A stretch of 64,000 nucleotides of DNA from Terrihabitans soli (lineage in GTDB: Bacteria; Pseudomonadota; Alphaproteobacteria; Rhizobiales; Methylopilaceae). The notes below the pieces were generated by a model. It did not search any database, was not told where the DNA came from, and saw nothing but the letters and a program-made list of their open reading frames with translations. Position 1 is the stretch's first letter. Each line of letters begins with the position of its first letter. The DNA lies in contig NZ_AP023361.1 of NCBI RefSeq assembly GCF_014191545.1, forward strand, positions 2,012,501 through 2,076,500, in the 5' to 3' direction. A program made the position numbers and the translations under genes. Of the stretch, positions 1 to 10,692 are shown in pieces.

Positions 1-1366
1 ATTTGAGAATGCCCACATCCCCCTCGCCGCCATCGGCGCGGCCTTTATAGCCGCCGGGCAAGAGCGCCTTTTCCGGATCGGCCGGCAGATCGCCGGGAAA
101 TACGCCGATCTCCTCCTCGCCCGTAAATACTTTGTCTCCGGATTGCTCGCCCGCCTCAGGCGTGCCGGCGATGACGGGAAGCTCACTCTTGCCGCGGCGT
201 GCCAACGCCTCGCGCGTTGCGCGCACGGCGGAGATGGCGAGCACATCGACGCGCGCACCGGCAAATTGCGCCCGCTCGCGCGCCCGTTGCACCAGACGTC
301 CGAGAATGGCTTCCAGCCTATCGTGGCTCGAATGGTGGAGATGATCGGCTTTCGTCGCCGCGAAGAGAATACGGTCGACCTTCGGCCGGAACAGCGAAGT
401 GATCCAACTATTCGTGCCGTGGCGGAAGGCTTCGAGCACATCGGTCAAAGCCGTCTCAAGATCGGCGACGGCATCGGGCCCCGCATCGAGCGCCGCCAGC
501 ACATCGACCAGAACGATCTGGCGGTCGAGCCGGGCAAAATGATCGCGGAAGAACGGGCGCACGATCTCGCGCACATAGGCGTCGTAGCGGCGCGCCATCA
601 TCGCCTGCAGCGTGCCGGGACGCGGCTCGCTATCGGCCGCAATATCAAGCGGCGCAAAGGTCAGCATGGGCGAGCCTTCGAGATCGCCCGGCATGAGAAA
701 ACGCCCCGGCGGCAGCGCCGACAGCGTATCGCGCGCCTGCCGCGCCGCTCTGAGATAGGCGGTAAAAATATCGGCCGAAGCCTTTGCCTTTGCTTCACTT
801 TCCGGCTCGTTCGGATCAAGCCCGGCAAGCTGCTTGTGCCAGTCGGAGGCAAGCCTTTTGCGCGCGCCGGTACGGCTCTGCGCAAGCGTTGCCGCCGACC
901 ATTGTGCATACGTCTTGCCCATCAGACCGAGATCGAGAAGCCATTCGCCGGGATAGTCGACGATATCGAGCGTCAGGAATGTCGAGCCGCGGCGCTTGCC
1001 GAAAAACGTCTCGGAGGCGAATTCGAGCACAAGCCGGAGTTCGGAAATCCGCCGCGTCGAGTCCGGCCAGCGACGCTCGTCGAGCAAAGCCTTCAGATGC
1101 TCCTCGATGGAAAAGCGCGGCACCGCATCGTCGGGCTGCGGCGCAAGATGTGCGCCGATCAGGCGCCCATCGGCATAGGCACGAAACAGCGGCAGGCGCC
1201 CGCCATTCGTCAGCGTATTGACAAGTGCGGTGATGAACACCGTCTTGCCGGCGCGCGACAGGCCGGTCACGCCGAGGCGCACGCTCGGATGCAGCGCATG
1301 CGCCGCAAGATCGAAAACGTTTGCCGCGGAAATCTTCGCTTCGTGCGTAAGGTCGGACAGCTTCAT
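1..1366 (-). CDS. YcjX-family P-loop GTP-binding protein (3' end beyond window)
   Basis: The reading frame opens with ATG at 1366 and is still open at base 1, giving about 455 residues; the family is usually about 480-490, so only the C-terminus is missing. It begins MKLSDLTHEAK and has a Walker A motif GLSRAGKT near residue 35, followed by FITALVN, as expected for the YcjX nucleotide-binding family (DUF463, stress-associated, often paired with a DUF697 membrane protein that would lie outside the window). The start lies 37 bases after the stop of the SixA-type gene, suggesting one transcript. The biochemical role of YcjX is poorly defined; family assignment is firm, function is not. Confidence 0.9.
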   Translation of the reverse strand, partial: MKLSDLTHEAKISAANVFDLAAHALHPSVRLGVTGLSRAGKTVFITALVNTLTNGGRLPLFRAYADGRLIGAHLAPQPDDAVPRFSIEEHLKALLDERRWPDSTRRISELRLVLEFASETFFGKRRGSTFLTLDIVDYPGEWLLDLGLMGKTYAQWSAATLAQSRTGARKRLASDWHKQLAGLDPNEPESEAKAKASADIFTAYLRAARQARDTLSALPPGRFLMPGDLEGSPMLTFAPLDIAADSEPRPGTLQAMMARRYDAYVREIVRPFFRDHFARLDRQIVLVDVLAALDAGPDAVADLETALTDVLEAFRHGTNSWITSLFRPKVDRILFAATKADHLHHSSHDRLEAILGRLVQRARERAQFAGARVDVLAISAVRATREALARRGKSELPVIAGTPEAGEQSGDKVFTGEEEIGVFPGDLPADPEKALLPGGYKGRADGGEGDVGILK

Positions 1367-1403
1367 CGAGGCCCTGTGATCCCGGAACGGGACCTACACA
1401 TAG

Positions 1404-1931
1404 TCATTCGTCCTTCAGGCCAAGATGTTTGGGCGTTTCGAAGGCGAACAGCCAGGCCTGCTTCTCCTCGATCGCCGCCCAGGGCGTATCCTCGAAATCG
1501 AGGACGGCGATGGCCGCCGTCGGGAATTTCCGCTCGAAGCGCTCGGCGACCTCGGGCTCGGCGCTTTCGGCCAGCATGCCGGTCAGGCTCTCCATGCCGG
1601 GATTGTGGCCGACAATCATGAGGGTCTGGACGTCCCCATCGGCGCTGCGGACGATCTCCAGCAGCATGTCCGGCGAGGCGTCGTAGATCATGTCCTCGAA
1701 AATGGCCTCCGGCACCGGGTCGAAGGCCTTTTTGGCCTCCTGCCAGGTCTGGCGGGTGCGGGCCGAGGTCGAGCAGACAACGAGATCGGGGACGATCCCC
1801 TCCGCCTCCAGCCAGGCGCCCATGCCGCGGGCAGCCTCCCGCCCTTCGGCGGTCAAAACCCGGTCGTGATCATGGTCTTGGGCGCCATGGGGTTCTGCCT
1901 TGGCGTGGCGGAAAAGGACGAGGCGGCGCAT
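1404..1931 (-). CDS. SixA-type histidine phosphatase family protein
   Basis: The 175-residue protein starts with MRRLVLFRHAKAEP, where the RH pair (R8, H9) is the catalytic signature of the histidine phosphatase (phosphoglycerate mutase-like) superfamily, and has a later VGHNPG segment carrying the second conserved His. Size and lack of an insertion fit the SixA phosphohistidine phosphatase group, which in enterobacteria removes phosphate from histidine phosphotransfer domains. An Hpt-domain gene lies divergently about 195 bases away, which is suggestive but not proof of a functional link. It is followed closely by ycjX on the same strand. The substrate cannot be read from the sequence. Confidence 0.88.
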   Translation of the reverse strand: MRRLVLFRHAKAEPHGAQDHDHDRVLTAEGREAARGMGAWLEAEGIVPDLVVCSTSARTRQTWQEAKKAFDPVPEAIFEDMIYDASPDMLLEIVRSADGDVQTLMIVGHNPGMESLTGMLAESAEPEVAERFERKFPTAAIAVLDFEDTPWAAIEEKQAWLFAFETPKHLGLKDE

Positions 1932-2126
1932 CGGTCAGGTGTGGCTTTCTGGCAATGGAGTCATCGAAAAAGAACCCTATCACGGCGTCCGCCCGGCGAA
2001 TCGAACCGTATTAACGTTCTGTAGGTCCACAACGCCTTAAATTCGACATTGGCGCTGGGGAAAGACCGAACCCGCTCCGCAGAATGAGCGACAGAAAAGA
2101 ATAGGGTCCATAAGGAAATAGTCCCG

Positions 2127-2489
2127 ATGTTGGTTGCTCAACGTATTGAGTCCTCGGCCTTCGACCGGCCGCTCGATCTCGTCCATCTGTCCCGTCAAAC
2201 TCTCGGCGATCGTCACCTCGAACGTGAAGTTTTGTCGATCTTCCGCTCCCAGGCCCGCAAGGTCCTGTTTCAGCTGGAAGCGCTGACTGATCCCTCCAAT
2301 CGTCTCGAAATCGCCCATGCCCTCAACGGCTCGGCCAAAGGCGTCGGCGCCTGGCGTGTCGCCACCGCGGCCGAAGCCCTCGAAAACGCAGCCCGCACCG
2401 GCGCGCCGGTCGGCGAGCCGCTTGCCGTCCTCGCCGAATGCATTTCGGAAGTCGTCGGCGAGATCGAAGATCTCCTGACCGAGGCCTGA
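2127..2489 (+). CDS. Hpt (histidine phosphotransfer) domain protein
   Basis: This 120-residue all-helical protein carries HALNGSAKGVGA, matching the Hpt consensus in which the phosphorylated His (H64 here) is followed by a small-residue-rich helix turn. A stand-alone Hpt module moves phosphate between a hybrid kinase receiver and a response regulator. No kinase or receiver gene is adjacent, so partners are unknown; the divergent SixA-type phosphatase is a candidate for dephosphorylating it. A strong hairpin terminator lies downstream, just before the ferredoxin gene. Similar free-standing Hpt proteins occur widely in Hyphomicrobiales. Confidence 0.82.
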   Translation: MLVAQRIESSAFDRPLDLVHLSRQTLGDRHLEREVLSIFRSQARKVLFQLEALTDPSNRLEIAHALNGSAKGVGAWRVATAAEALENAARTGAPVGEPLAVLAECISEVVGEIEDLLTEA

Positions 2490-2573
2490 TCTAAGGGCCT
2501 GATCGCCGCACCCCTCTCTTTAGAGAGGCTCTAGCGCGAAATTGCGTTTCGGCTTACATCCTGCGGACGTTTA

Positions 2574-2603
2574 CGAGGGGCGGCTTGGCCGCCCCTCGCT
2601 TTT
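2574..2603 (+). terminator. Hairpin terminator after the Hpt gene
   Basis: A perfect 11-bp stem (2574-2584 with 2588-2598) closes on a 3-base loop and is followed by CTTTT. It ends only about 15 bases before the ferredoxin ATG, so it either ends the Hpt transcript or attenuates read-through into the ferredoxin gene. Confidence 0.75.
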
Positions 2604-2617
2604 GCCCACGAGAGATC

Positions 2618-2938
2618 ATGCCCAAAATCACTTTCATCGATTCCGGCGGCGAATCCCGCACGGTCGACGCGGTCAATGGTTCCACCGTGATGGAAGCTGC
2701 CTTGCAGAACGCCATCCCGGAAGTCGAGGCGGAATGCGGCGGGGCCTGCTCCTGCGCCACCTGCCATGTCTATGTCGACGAAGCCTGGTTCGAAAAAACG
2801 GGCGGCCCCTCCCCGATGGAAGAGGATATGCTGGATTTCGCCTTCGAAGTCCGGCCGACCAGCCGTTTGTCCTGCCAGATCAAGGTCTCGGACGCCCTTG
2901 ACGGCCTGGTGGTCAACACCCCGGCCCGCCAGGGCTAG
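2618..2938 (+). CDS. 2Fe-2S ferredoxin, adrenodoxin/ISC type
   Basis: The ATG at 2618 gives 106 residues beginning [12 protein letters not shown]; the longer upstream reading is rejected because it runs through the terminator hairpin. The cluster motif [15 protein letters not shown] supplies the C-X5-C-X2-C ligands with a fourth Cys in LSCQI near residue 87, the adrenodoxin/Fdx pattern. An extra Cys sits between the first and second ligand. Such ferredoxins donate electrons to iron-sulfur assembly or to monooxygenases. A ferredoxin-NADP reductase gene follows about 300 bases later and may be its electron donor, though hairpins between the two argue against a simple operon. Confidence 0.93.
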   Translation: MPKITFIDSGGESRTVDAVNGSTVMEAALQNAIPEVEAECGGACSCATCHVYVDEAWFEKTGGPSPMEEDMLDFAFEVRPTSRLSCQIKVSDALDGLVVNTPARQG

Positions 2939-4275
<1,337 letters not shown>

Positions 4276-4621
4276 CCGCCGCCACTTTTCCGCCAGTTTT
4301 CCACACCACGGCCGACCGTCTTTTACCGGACGTGTCCGAGCCTTCGGACTATGGTAAAAAAGACGTTAACGATCTTTGATCTTTCTTTACAAAGTTAGAT
4401 TGAATCGAGGCGCACCGAGGTTAGGATCAGAGGGCGGCGAACTATAAAGCTCTGATGCGAAAAGCCACTTCGCGGAATGAGTTGGGGACAGGGGCCTTCA
4501 AGTAGGGGTCACATTCGAGGGACGGGAACGAACCGGGGGGTTCGGCTCACGTCCGTCGACGTCTTCCCGTGTAGCGCGCAGCCGACAGAGTAGTGCGGTA
4601 CGGCAGCGAGGCAGAGTAACA
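4276..4621. other. 346-base leader region of the giant repeat-protein gene
   Basis: No gene is visible. A compound stem-loop spans 4318-4364: the arms GTCTTTTACC and GGTAAAAAAGAC enclose a perfect inner hairpin GTCCGA-GCCT-TCGGAC (4334-4349). It is followed by a long AT-rich then purine-rich tract up to the ATG at 4622. The stretch presumably contains the promoter and untranslated leader of the 4622 gene, but no confident -10/-35 pair was found. Confidence 0.45.
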
Positions 4622-7600
4622 ATGGCGAACCTTCCCAGTGCGGCTCAAAACCCGTCAGATGCGGCACTGTCCGCTGTCGGGGAAGCCCTCCTCGAAAGTC
4701 CGGGTGGCGACGAGGATCTGTTCGGCCGGGACACGCCCCGCTCCGTCATCAACGCCAACCGCGCCGCCAATGACGACGCGCGTTCGTTCAGCCACATCAT
4801 TCACGGCATGCAGCGCAAGGCTTCGGCCTTCCCGCTGATCGCCGCCTCCGCCGTGTCGGTCATCTGGGCCGGCGCCAGCATGTTCTTCGCTCGCGAACTC
4901 ATCGGCGGCATCGATCTGTCCGCACCGGGCGGCGTTGCCCAGGTCGCCCTGCTCGCCATCGTCATCGCCGCACCCGTTCTCTTCTTCTTCACGCTCGCCG
5001 CCATGGCGCGCCGCGTTCAGGAAATGCGCATCGTCTCGCGCTCGATGGCGCAGGTCGCCATGCGCCTGTCCGAGCCGGACAAATCGAGCCAGGCCTCCGT
5101 CGCCTCGCTCTCCGAAGCCGTACGCCGCGAAATCTCCGCCATGGATTCGAGCATCGAGCGCGTGTTGACGCGCGCCGGCGAACTCGAAGCCACCGTGCGT
5201 GGCGAAGTCGTCTCGCTTGAGCGCGTCTATCAGGACAATGAGTCCCGCCTGCGCGGCATCATCAACGATCTGCGCCTGCAGCGCGAAGCGCTCGAAAAGA
5301 ATGCCGGCGACCTGTCGGCGTCGATCGAAAGCGCCCATGCCGGCCTTGCCGAAGAAATTGCCGCCGCCTCGAACGAACTCACCTCCTCGATCACCGATGC
5401 CGGCAACCGCGTCACCCGCGTGCTCGGCGAAAAGGGTATCCAGATTACTGAGGCCGTCGGCACCGCCGGCGAGGGCCTGATCTCCTCGGTCACGACGCAG
5501 AGCAACAGCGTCATCGAGCGGCTCAACGACACGAACCTCACCTTCAACCGCAATCTGGCGGAAACCTCCGACCGTCTCGCCTCCGAGCTCGGCCAGCGCG
5601 CGATCAGCATTCAGGACACGCTGCTGACGACGTCGAACGACATCACGCGCACGTTCGACGAGCGCTCGCGCGCCGTTGCCGACAGCTTCACGACGACGAG
5701 CAACAAGATTTCGGATTCGCTGGAAGAGCGTGCCCAGTCGATCGGCCTGACGCTGACGACGACGACCGCGAACCTGACGCAGACGCTGGCTCAGAAGGGC
5801 GAAAGCGTCTCGCGCGCCCTGATGGAATCCTCGTCCATGGTGACGACGACCCTGTCGGCCCGCGCCCAGGAAATCGCCGAGACCCTCGTCTCGACCGGCA
5901 CCAACCTGACCAACACCCTGACCGACCGCGCCCGCGAAATGACGGACGCGATCTCGGATACCGGCGCGCGCATCGCCGAGACGATCTCGACGCGCGGCGA
6001 AACGGTCAACGCAACACTCGAGCGTTCGGGCAAGGAAATCGCGACCGCCTTTGCCGACCGCGCCGAAACGCTCACCCAGACGCTCATGGCGACCAGCCAG
6101 GACGTGTCGAAAACCATCACCGAGCGCGTCTCCGACGTGAACGAGACCCTCAAGACGACCGGCGACAGCCTCGTGCTGGGCCTGTCGCTGCGCGGCTCGG
6201 AAGTCACCGCCAAGCTCGACGAGACCGGCACCCGCATCACCGACATTCTCGGCGAGCGCGGCAACAATCTCGCCGACCGCATGGAATCGGCTTCGATCCG
6301 CATCCACGAAGCCATTGTCGGCCGCGGCGAGACGCTCGAGCAGAGCCTCGAAGAGGTCGGCAACCGCGTCATCGAAAACATCGACACCCGCATCTTCGCG
6401 GCGCGCGATGCGCTGGAATCGGGCGCCCGCAACGCCGAGGATCTCCTCGCGCAGCGCGCCGAAGCCGTCGAACGCACGCTGATGACCGCCAGCGACCGCA
6501 TCGCTTCGACCATCGGCGAGCGCGGCGAGCAGCTCACCGAAAAGCTGACGTCGACCGCCGACCGCATGCACGATCTCATCGTCATCCGCGGCGACGATCT
6601 CGAAACCCGTATCTCCGCCGCCGGCGCGAGCGTCACCGAAGCTCTGGTGCGCGGCGCCGACAGCTTCCACGAGAGCCTCGCCGAACGCGTCAATACCAGC
6701 GTCATGCATGTCCGCGACGCGCTCGACGGCGCGGCGTCCAGCCTCGGCGATCAGCTCGTTTCCCGCGGCAGCGAACTTGCGGCGCAGGTTGCCTATGTCG
6801 GCACCGAGCTTGCCCAGTCGCTCGCTCTGCGCACCATGAAGATCAACGATCAGCTGGCCGAAACCGCCGATCAGCTGTCGGGCACCCTCCTCCATCACGG
6901 CTCGGCCGTGACCGACGCGATGTCTCACTCGCTCGGCGAGATCAATCAGCTCATCTCGGGCCGCGCGCAGGAAATCGCCGACAAGCTCGGCAATGACGCC
7001 GCCTTTATCGACTCGACGCTTGCGAGCCGCATGCGCGAGCTCGAAGAGGTCATCACCGTGCGCGCGCCGGGCATCGTCGAGGCGCTGGAACAGCGCACGG
7101 CGCAGCTCGACACCTCCTTCGTCGCCGGCACCGAAACCCTGTCCTCGGTGCTTGGCCGCCACGCCAAGACGTTCGATGCGCTCGTCCAGCGCCAGACGGC
7201 CAATCTCGACACGGCCGTATCGGCCCGCCTCGACGGCTTCCGCGATACGGCCGGCGCCAAGGTCGAAGAAATCGGCGAGCAGCTCGACGGCCGCATGCAG
7301 CGTATCGGTTCGGGCCTCGATGCCCGCGTCGAGACCTTCAACCAGATGCTGGCCAACCGCACGACGGACATGTCGCGCGCCCTTTCCGAAGGCGGCCGCG
7401 AACTCTCCGAGACGCTCGACGAGCGCGCCCAGCGCTTCGCTCACGATGTCAGCGAGCGCGCCAACGCCGTCGTCCAGGTGCTCGAAGACCGCGCCCAGTT
7501 CGTCAACTCCTCGCTCGGCACCAAGGCAACCGAAGTCGCCGAGACGCTCGACAGCCGCATCAGCCGCTTTGAGGAAACCGTTGTCGGCCGCCTCGATGCC

Positions 7601-9466
7601 GTCTCCTCGACGCTCGACCAGCGCGGCACCGATATCGCCGACCGTCTCTCGGGCCGCGTCGAAAGCGTCACCGACACGCTCGTCGTTGCCGCCAGCGAAG
7701 TCGAAGAAAGCCTCGACAAGCTCACCAAGGGCTCGATCGAAGCGCTGCGCGAGCGCACCATCGGCCTGTCGGATACGCTCGGCGAACGCGCCGCGGAAAT
7801 CTCCCGCGTGCTCGACGAGACCGGCGGCCGCTTCGTGCAGACGCTCACCGAGCGCAGAGCCGATCTGTCGAGCGAAGTGGCCCGCGCCGGCGAAGCCGTC
7901 GTCCGCGCCATGGAAGAACAGACCGATGTTGCGACCTCGGCCCTCTCTTCGGCGGTCGACCGCATCCGCGACGAAGTCGCGCTGACGGTCACCGGCGTCA
8001 CGACCACCATCTCGGGCGAGACGCTGCGCGCCGCAGCGGAACTGCGCAATGCCGGCGAAACGCTCGGCGGCTCGGTCAACACCTCGCTGCAGAGCATTCA
8101 GTCGACCTCGATCGCGATCTCCGATCTCGTCGCCCGCGCGGCCGAGACGGTCGAGCATCTGGCCGGCGCCACCGGCGAGAAGAACGCCGCGCTCGCCGAG
8201 CAGATCGATCAGCTCCGGGCCGTCGGCAAGGGCGTGCTCAACGACCTGTCGGGCCTCACCACGCGCTTCGACCAGCAGGGCCGCGCCCTCACCCATGCGG
8301 TGAACGCACTCGGCTCGACGCAGCATGCGATGGAAGACACGCTGGAAGCCCGCCGCCGTTCGCTCGAGGCCCTCGCCCAGACGATCGACAGCCGCGCCCT
8401 GGCGCTCGATGGCGTGCTGCAGGGCTTTGCCCGCGTCATCAATGAGAGCCTCTCGGCGGCCGAAACCCGCGCCCGCGACGCATCCGCCTCGCTCGCCGAC
8501 AACCTCGCGTCGACGACGCGTTCGATGCAGGAACAGTTCGGAACGCTGCGCCAGGCCTCGGCCGAAGAGCGCGAGCGCACCGCGACCGCTCTGCGCGCGA
8601 CCTATCAGGAAGCGCTGACCGAAATGACCTCGATGCTGAAGACGGCGTCGGAAGGCCTCGGCAATGTCGCTCAGGACATGCGCGGCATGACCCAGTCGAT
8701 CCAGGCCGATCTCGAAACGACGCGCGAGGAAGTCTCCCGCGGTATCGCCGCCATGCCGCGCGAGACGCAGGAAAACACGACCGCCATCCGCCGCGTCGTC
8801 TCCGAGCAGATCAAGGCGCTGAACGCGCTGTCCGAGATCGCCGCGCGTTCCGGCAGCCAGCACGATGCGGTCGAGCCGCGCTCGTCCGAATATGCCTACT
8901 CCGAGCAGCCGGTGCGCGAACGCGTCACCGAAGGCGCGCCGCAGCGCCGCGAGGCCCCGGCCCGCGCGCAGCAGCCGCGCCGCGAAGAGCCGTCGTCCGG
9001 TGGCGGCGATGGCGGCTGGCTCACGGGCCTCCTCGCCCGCGCCTCCGACGGCGAGCAGATGCCGAATGTGCGCCGCGGCGGCCGTCCGCCGGAAGCGCGC
9101 CCGAACGCGCAGCGCCCGGTCCGCTCGGCGCTCGACGATCTCGCCGACGACATCGACCGGCTGGTCGACGATCAGGCGCAGGCGGAGCTGTGGGAGCGTT
9201 ATCGCCGCGGCGAGCGCAATGTCTTCTCGCGCCGCCTCTACACGCCGGAAGGCGTGCAGGCCTTCGAGGATCTGCGCGGCCGCTACAATGCCAGCCGTGA
9301 GTTCCGCCAGACGGTCGACCGCTATATCGGCGAGTTCGAGCGCCTGCTCGACGAAGTGTCGCGCAATGAGCGCGACCCGGCGGTGGCGCGCAGCTATCTC
9401 TCGTCGGACACGGGCAAGGTCTACACTTTGCTCGCTCACGCCGCCGGCCGCTTCGACGACCGCTAA
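4622..9466 (+). CDS. GPR/RgsE-type polar growth-ring protein with 37 22-residue repeats
   Basis: The 1614-residue protein has two N-terminal transmembrane helices (about residues 69-90 and 105-128), a long helical rod, a Pro/Arg-rich low-complexity stretch (about 1430-1500) and a conserved-looking C-terminal helical domain (about 1505-1614). Residues 326-1154 divide exactly into 37 tandem 22-residue units, most starting with R or RG, such as RGETVNATLERSGKEIATAF; one unit carries a 15-residue insertion. A 22-residue period is that of apolipoprotein A-type amphipathic helices. The architecture and size match the Agrobacterium growth pole ring protein GPR and Sinorhizobium RgsE, which organise unipolar growth. 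Orthology is inferred from architecture, not alignment. It is monocistronic with its own terminator. Confidence 0.82.
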   Translation: MANLPSAAQNPSDAALSAVGEALLESPGGDEDLFGRDTPRSVINANRAANDDARSFSHIIHGMQRKASAFPLIAASAVSVIWAGASMFFARELIGGIDLSAPGGVAQVALLAIVIAAPVLFFFTLAAMARRVQEMRIVSRSMAQVAMRLSEPDKSSQASVASLSEAVRREISAMDSSIERVLTRAGELEATVRGEVVSLERVYQDNESRLRGIINDLRLQREALEKNAGDLSASIESAHAGLAEEIAAASNELTSSITDAGNRVTRVLGEKGIQITEAVGTAGEGLISSVTTQSNSVIERLNDTNLTFNRNLAETSDRLASELGQRAISIQDTLLTTSNDITRTFDERSRAVADSFTTTSNKISDSLEERAQSIGLTLTTTTANLTQTLAQKGESVSRALMESSSMVTTTLSARAQEIAETLVSTGTNLTNTLTDRAREMTDAISDTGARIAETISTRGETVNATLERSGKEIATAFADRAETLTQTLMATSQDVSKTITERVSDVNETLKTTGDSLVLGLSLRGSEVTAKLDETGTRITDILGERGNNLADRMESASIRIHEAIVGRGETLEQSLEEVGNRVIENIDTRIFAARDALESGARNAEDLLAQRAEAVERTLMTASDRIASTIGERGEQLTEKLTSTADRMHDLIVIRGDDLETRISAAGASVTEALVRGADSFHESLAERVNTSVMHVRDALDGAASSLGDQLVSRGSELAAQVAYVGTELAQSLALRTMKINDQLAETADQLSGTLLHHGSAVTDAMSHSLGEINQLISGRAQEIADKLGNDAAFIDSTLASRMRELEEVITVRAPGIVEALEQRTAQLDTSFVAGTETLSSVLGRHAKTFDALVQRQTANLDTAVSARLDGFRDTAGAKVEEIGEQLDGRMQRIGSGLDARVETFNQMLANRTTDMSRALSEGGRELSETLDERAQRFAHDVSERANAVVQVLEDRAQFVNSSLGTKATEVAETLDSRISRFEETVVGRLDAVSSTLDQRGTDIADRLSGRVESVTDTLVVAASEVEESLDKLTKGSIEALRERTIGLSDTLGERAAEISRVLDETGGRFVQTLTERRADLSSEVARAGEAVVRAMEEQTDVATSALSSAVDRIRDEVALTVTGVTTTISGETLRAAAELRNAGETLGGSVNTSLQSIQSTSIAISDLVARAAETVEHLAGATGEKNAALAEQIDQLRAVGKGVLNDLSGLTTRFDQQGRALTHAVNALGSTQHAMEDTLEARRRSLEALAQTIDSRALALDGVLQGFARVINESLSAAETRARDASASLADNLASTTRSMQEQFGTLRQASAEERERTATALRATYQEALTEMTSMLKTASEGLGNVAQDMRGMTQSIQADLETTREEVSRGIAAMPRETQENTTAIRRVVSEQIKALNALSEIAARSGSQHDAVEPRSSEYAYSEQPVRERVTEGAPQRREAPARAQQPRREEPSSGGGDGGWLTGLLARASDGEQMPNVRRGGRPPEARPNAQRPVRSALDDLADDIDRLVDDQAQAELWERYRRGERNVFSRRLYTPEGVQAFEDLRGRYNASREFRQTVDRYIGEFERLLDEVSRNERDPAVARSYLSSDTGKVYTLLAHAAGRFDDR

Positions 9467-9496
9467 TCTTTCCTGTCGGGGGACGGGGACCAAAAG

Positions 9497-9526
9497 AAAG
9501 GGCGCCGCAAGGCGCCCTTTTTCTTG
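9497..9526 (+). terminator. Rho-independent terminator after the GPR-type gene
   Basis: A perfect stem AAAGGGCGCC / GGCGCCCTTT (9497-9506 and 9511-9520) closes on a GCAA tetraloop and runs into TTTTTCTT. Confidence 0.88.
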
Positions 9527-9586
9527 TCCGCACCGGCCGCAATCCCGGTGTAACAAGGGAGCCGATTTGAAGCTTGGGACGGGCAC

Positions 9587-10570
9587 GTGGCTGAGGCGCT
9601 GAACATCAAGGTCGAGACCTGGCCGATCGCCGGGCGCTTTGCCATTGCGCGCGGCGCCAAGACCGAGGCGCATGTCGTCGTCGCCGAGGTCACCGGCCGT
9701 GGCCACACCGGCCGCGGCGAATGCGTGCCTTATGCGCGCTACGGCGAGAGCGTCGACAGCGTCGTCGCTTCGCTCGAGAGCGTTGCCGCCGACATTGCAA
9801 ACGGGTTGCGGCGCGCGGAGCTGCAGGCCCGGATGAAGCCCGGCGCGGCGCGCAACGCGCTCGATTGCGCGCTCTGGGATCTCGAGGCCAAAACCACGGG
9901 CCGCCGCGTGTGGGAGCTTGCGGGGCTCCCCGCCCCTCAGCCCGTCACCACCGCCTACACGATCAGCCTCGGCACGCCGGATGAGATGGCGGCGGCGGCA
10001 GCAAAAGCATCCGCACGGCCGCTGCTGAAAATCAAACTCGGCACGGATGGCGATTCGCAGCGCCTTCTTGCGGTGCGGCACGCGGCGCCGAAAGCCGAAC
10101 TCATCGTCGATGCCAATGAAGGATGGACGAAGGCGAATCTCGACGCGAACATCCGCGCCTGCGCGGATGCGGGCGTCACGCTGATCGAACAACCCCTTCC
10201 CGCATCAGACGATGCGTTGCTCGAAAGCATCGCCCGCAAAGTTCCGGTCTGCGCCGATGAGAGCGTGCATGGCCGCGCGGGTCTTGCGGCGCTCCGCCGC
10301 CGCTACGATGCGGTGAACATCAAGCTCGACAAAACCGGCGGCTTGACGGAAGCCATCGCGCTGGCCGCGGAAGCCGAAAGCCTAGGATTTTCAATCATGG
10401 TGGGATGTATGGTCGGCACATCCCTCGCTATGGCGCCGGCGCTTCTCATTGCGTCCCGCGCCCGCTTCGTCGATCTCGACGGGCCGCTTCTTCTCGCCCG
10501 CGACCGCGCGGAAGGCCTCGTATACGAGGGTTCATGCGTCCATCCGCCCGCGCAAGGACTGTGGGGGTAA
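9587..10570 (+). CDS. Dipeptide epimerase of the enolase superfamily (L-Ala-D/L-Glu epimerase type)
   Basis: The GTG at 9587 opens a 327-residue muconate lactonizing enzyme-type protein. Seen motifs in order: LLKIKLG with the catalytic Lys (about residue 147), VDANEGW and EQPL and CADES that supply the three metal-binding acids, and NIKLDKTGGLTEA with the second catalytic Lys. The short length and the paired lysines point to the cofactor-free 1,1-proton-transfer epimerases, most often L-Ala-D/L-Glu epimerases used in recycling murein peptides. N-acetyl-D-glutamate racemase (DgcA) is a close alternative. It stands alone, with no murein-recycling neighbour. Confidence 0.83.
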   Translation: MAEALNIKVETWPIAGRFAIARGAKTEAHVVVAEVTGRGHTGRGECVPYARYGESVDSVVASLESVAADIANGLRRAELQARMKPGAARNALDCALWDLEAKTTGRRVWELAGLPAPQPVTTAYTISLGTPDEMAAAAAKASARPLLKIKLGTDGDSQRLLAVRHAAPKAELIVDANEGWTKANLDANIRACADAGVTLIEQPLPASDDALLESIARKVPVCADESVHGRAGLAALRRRYDAVNIKLDKTGGLTEAIALAAEAESLGFSIMVGCMVGTSLAMAPALLIASRARFVDLDGPLLLARDRAEGLVYEGSCVHPPAQGLWG

Positions 10571-10692
10571 CCGTACACGGAAGGCTTGTGAAGATTGGCC
10601 CTGAAGGGGATTTCCCTTTAATCTCACGGAAATCTCTCTCGGCGACCTTGCCTCGGTGGGCAGGCTGTGAGTCGGAACAGGATAAGTTGGGT

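Noticed and set aside
143-1621. A 492-codon plus-strand frame over ycjX
   Set aside because: It is antisense to a clear P-loop protein and continues into the next gene; no protein-like motif is seen.
4655-10192. A 1845-codon open frame on the minus strand spanning the GPR-type gene
   Set aside because: It runs antisense to the 22-residue repeats and also covers a terminator and part of the epimerase gene; its Arg/Asp/Gly-rich, repeat-mirroring composition is what high-GC antisense frames produce.
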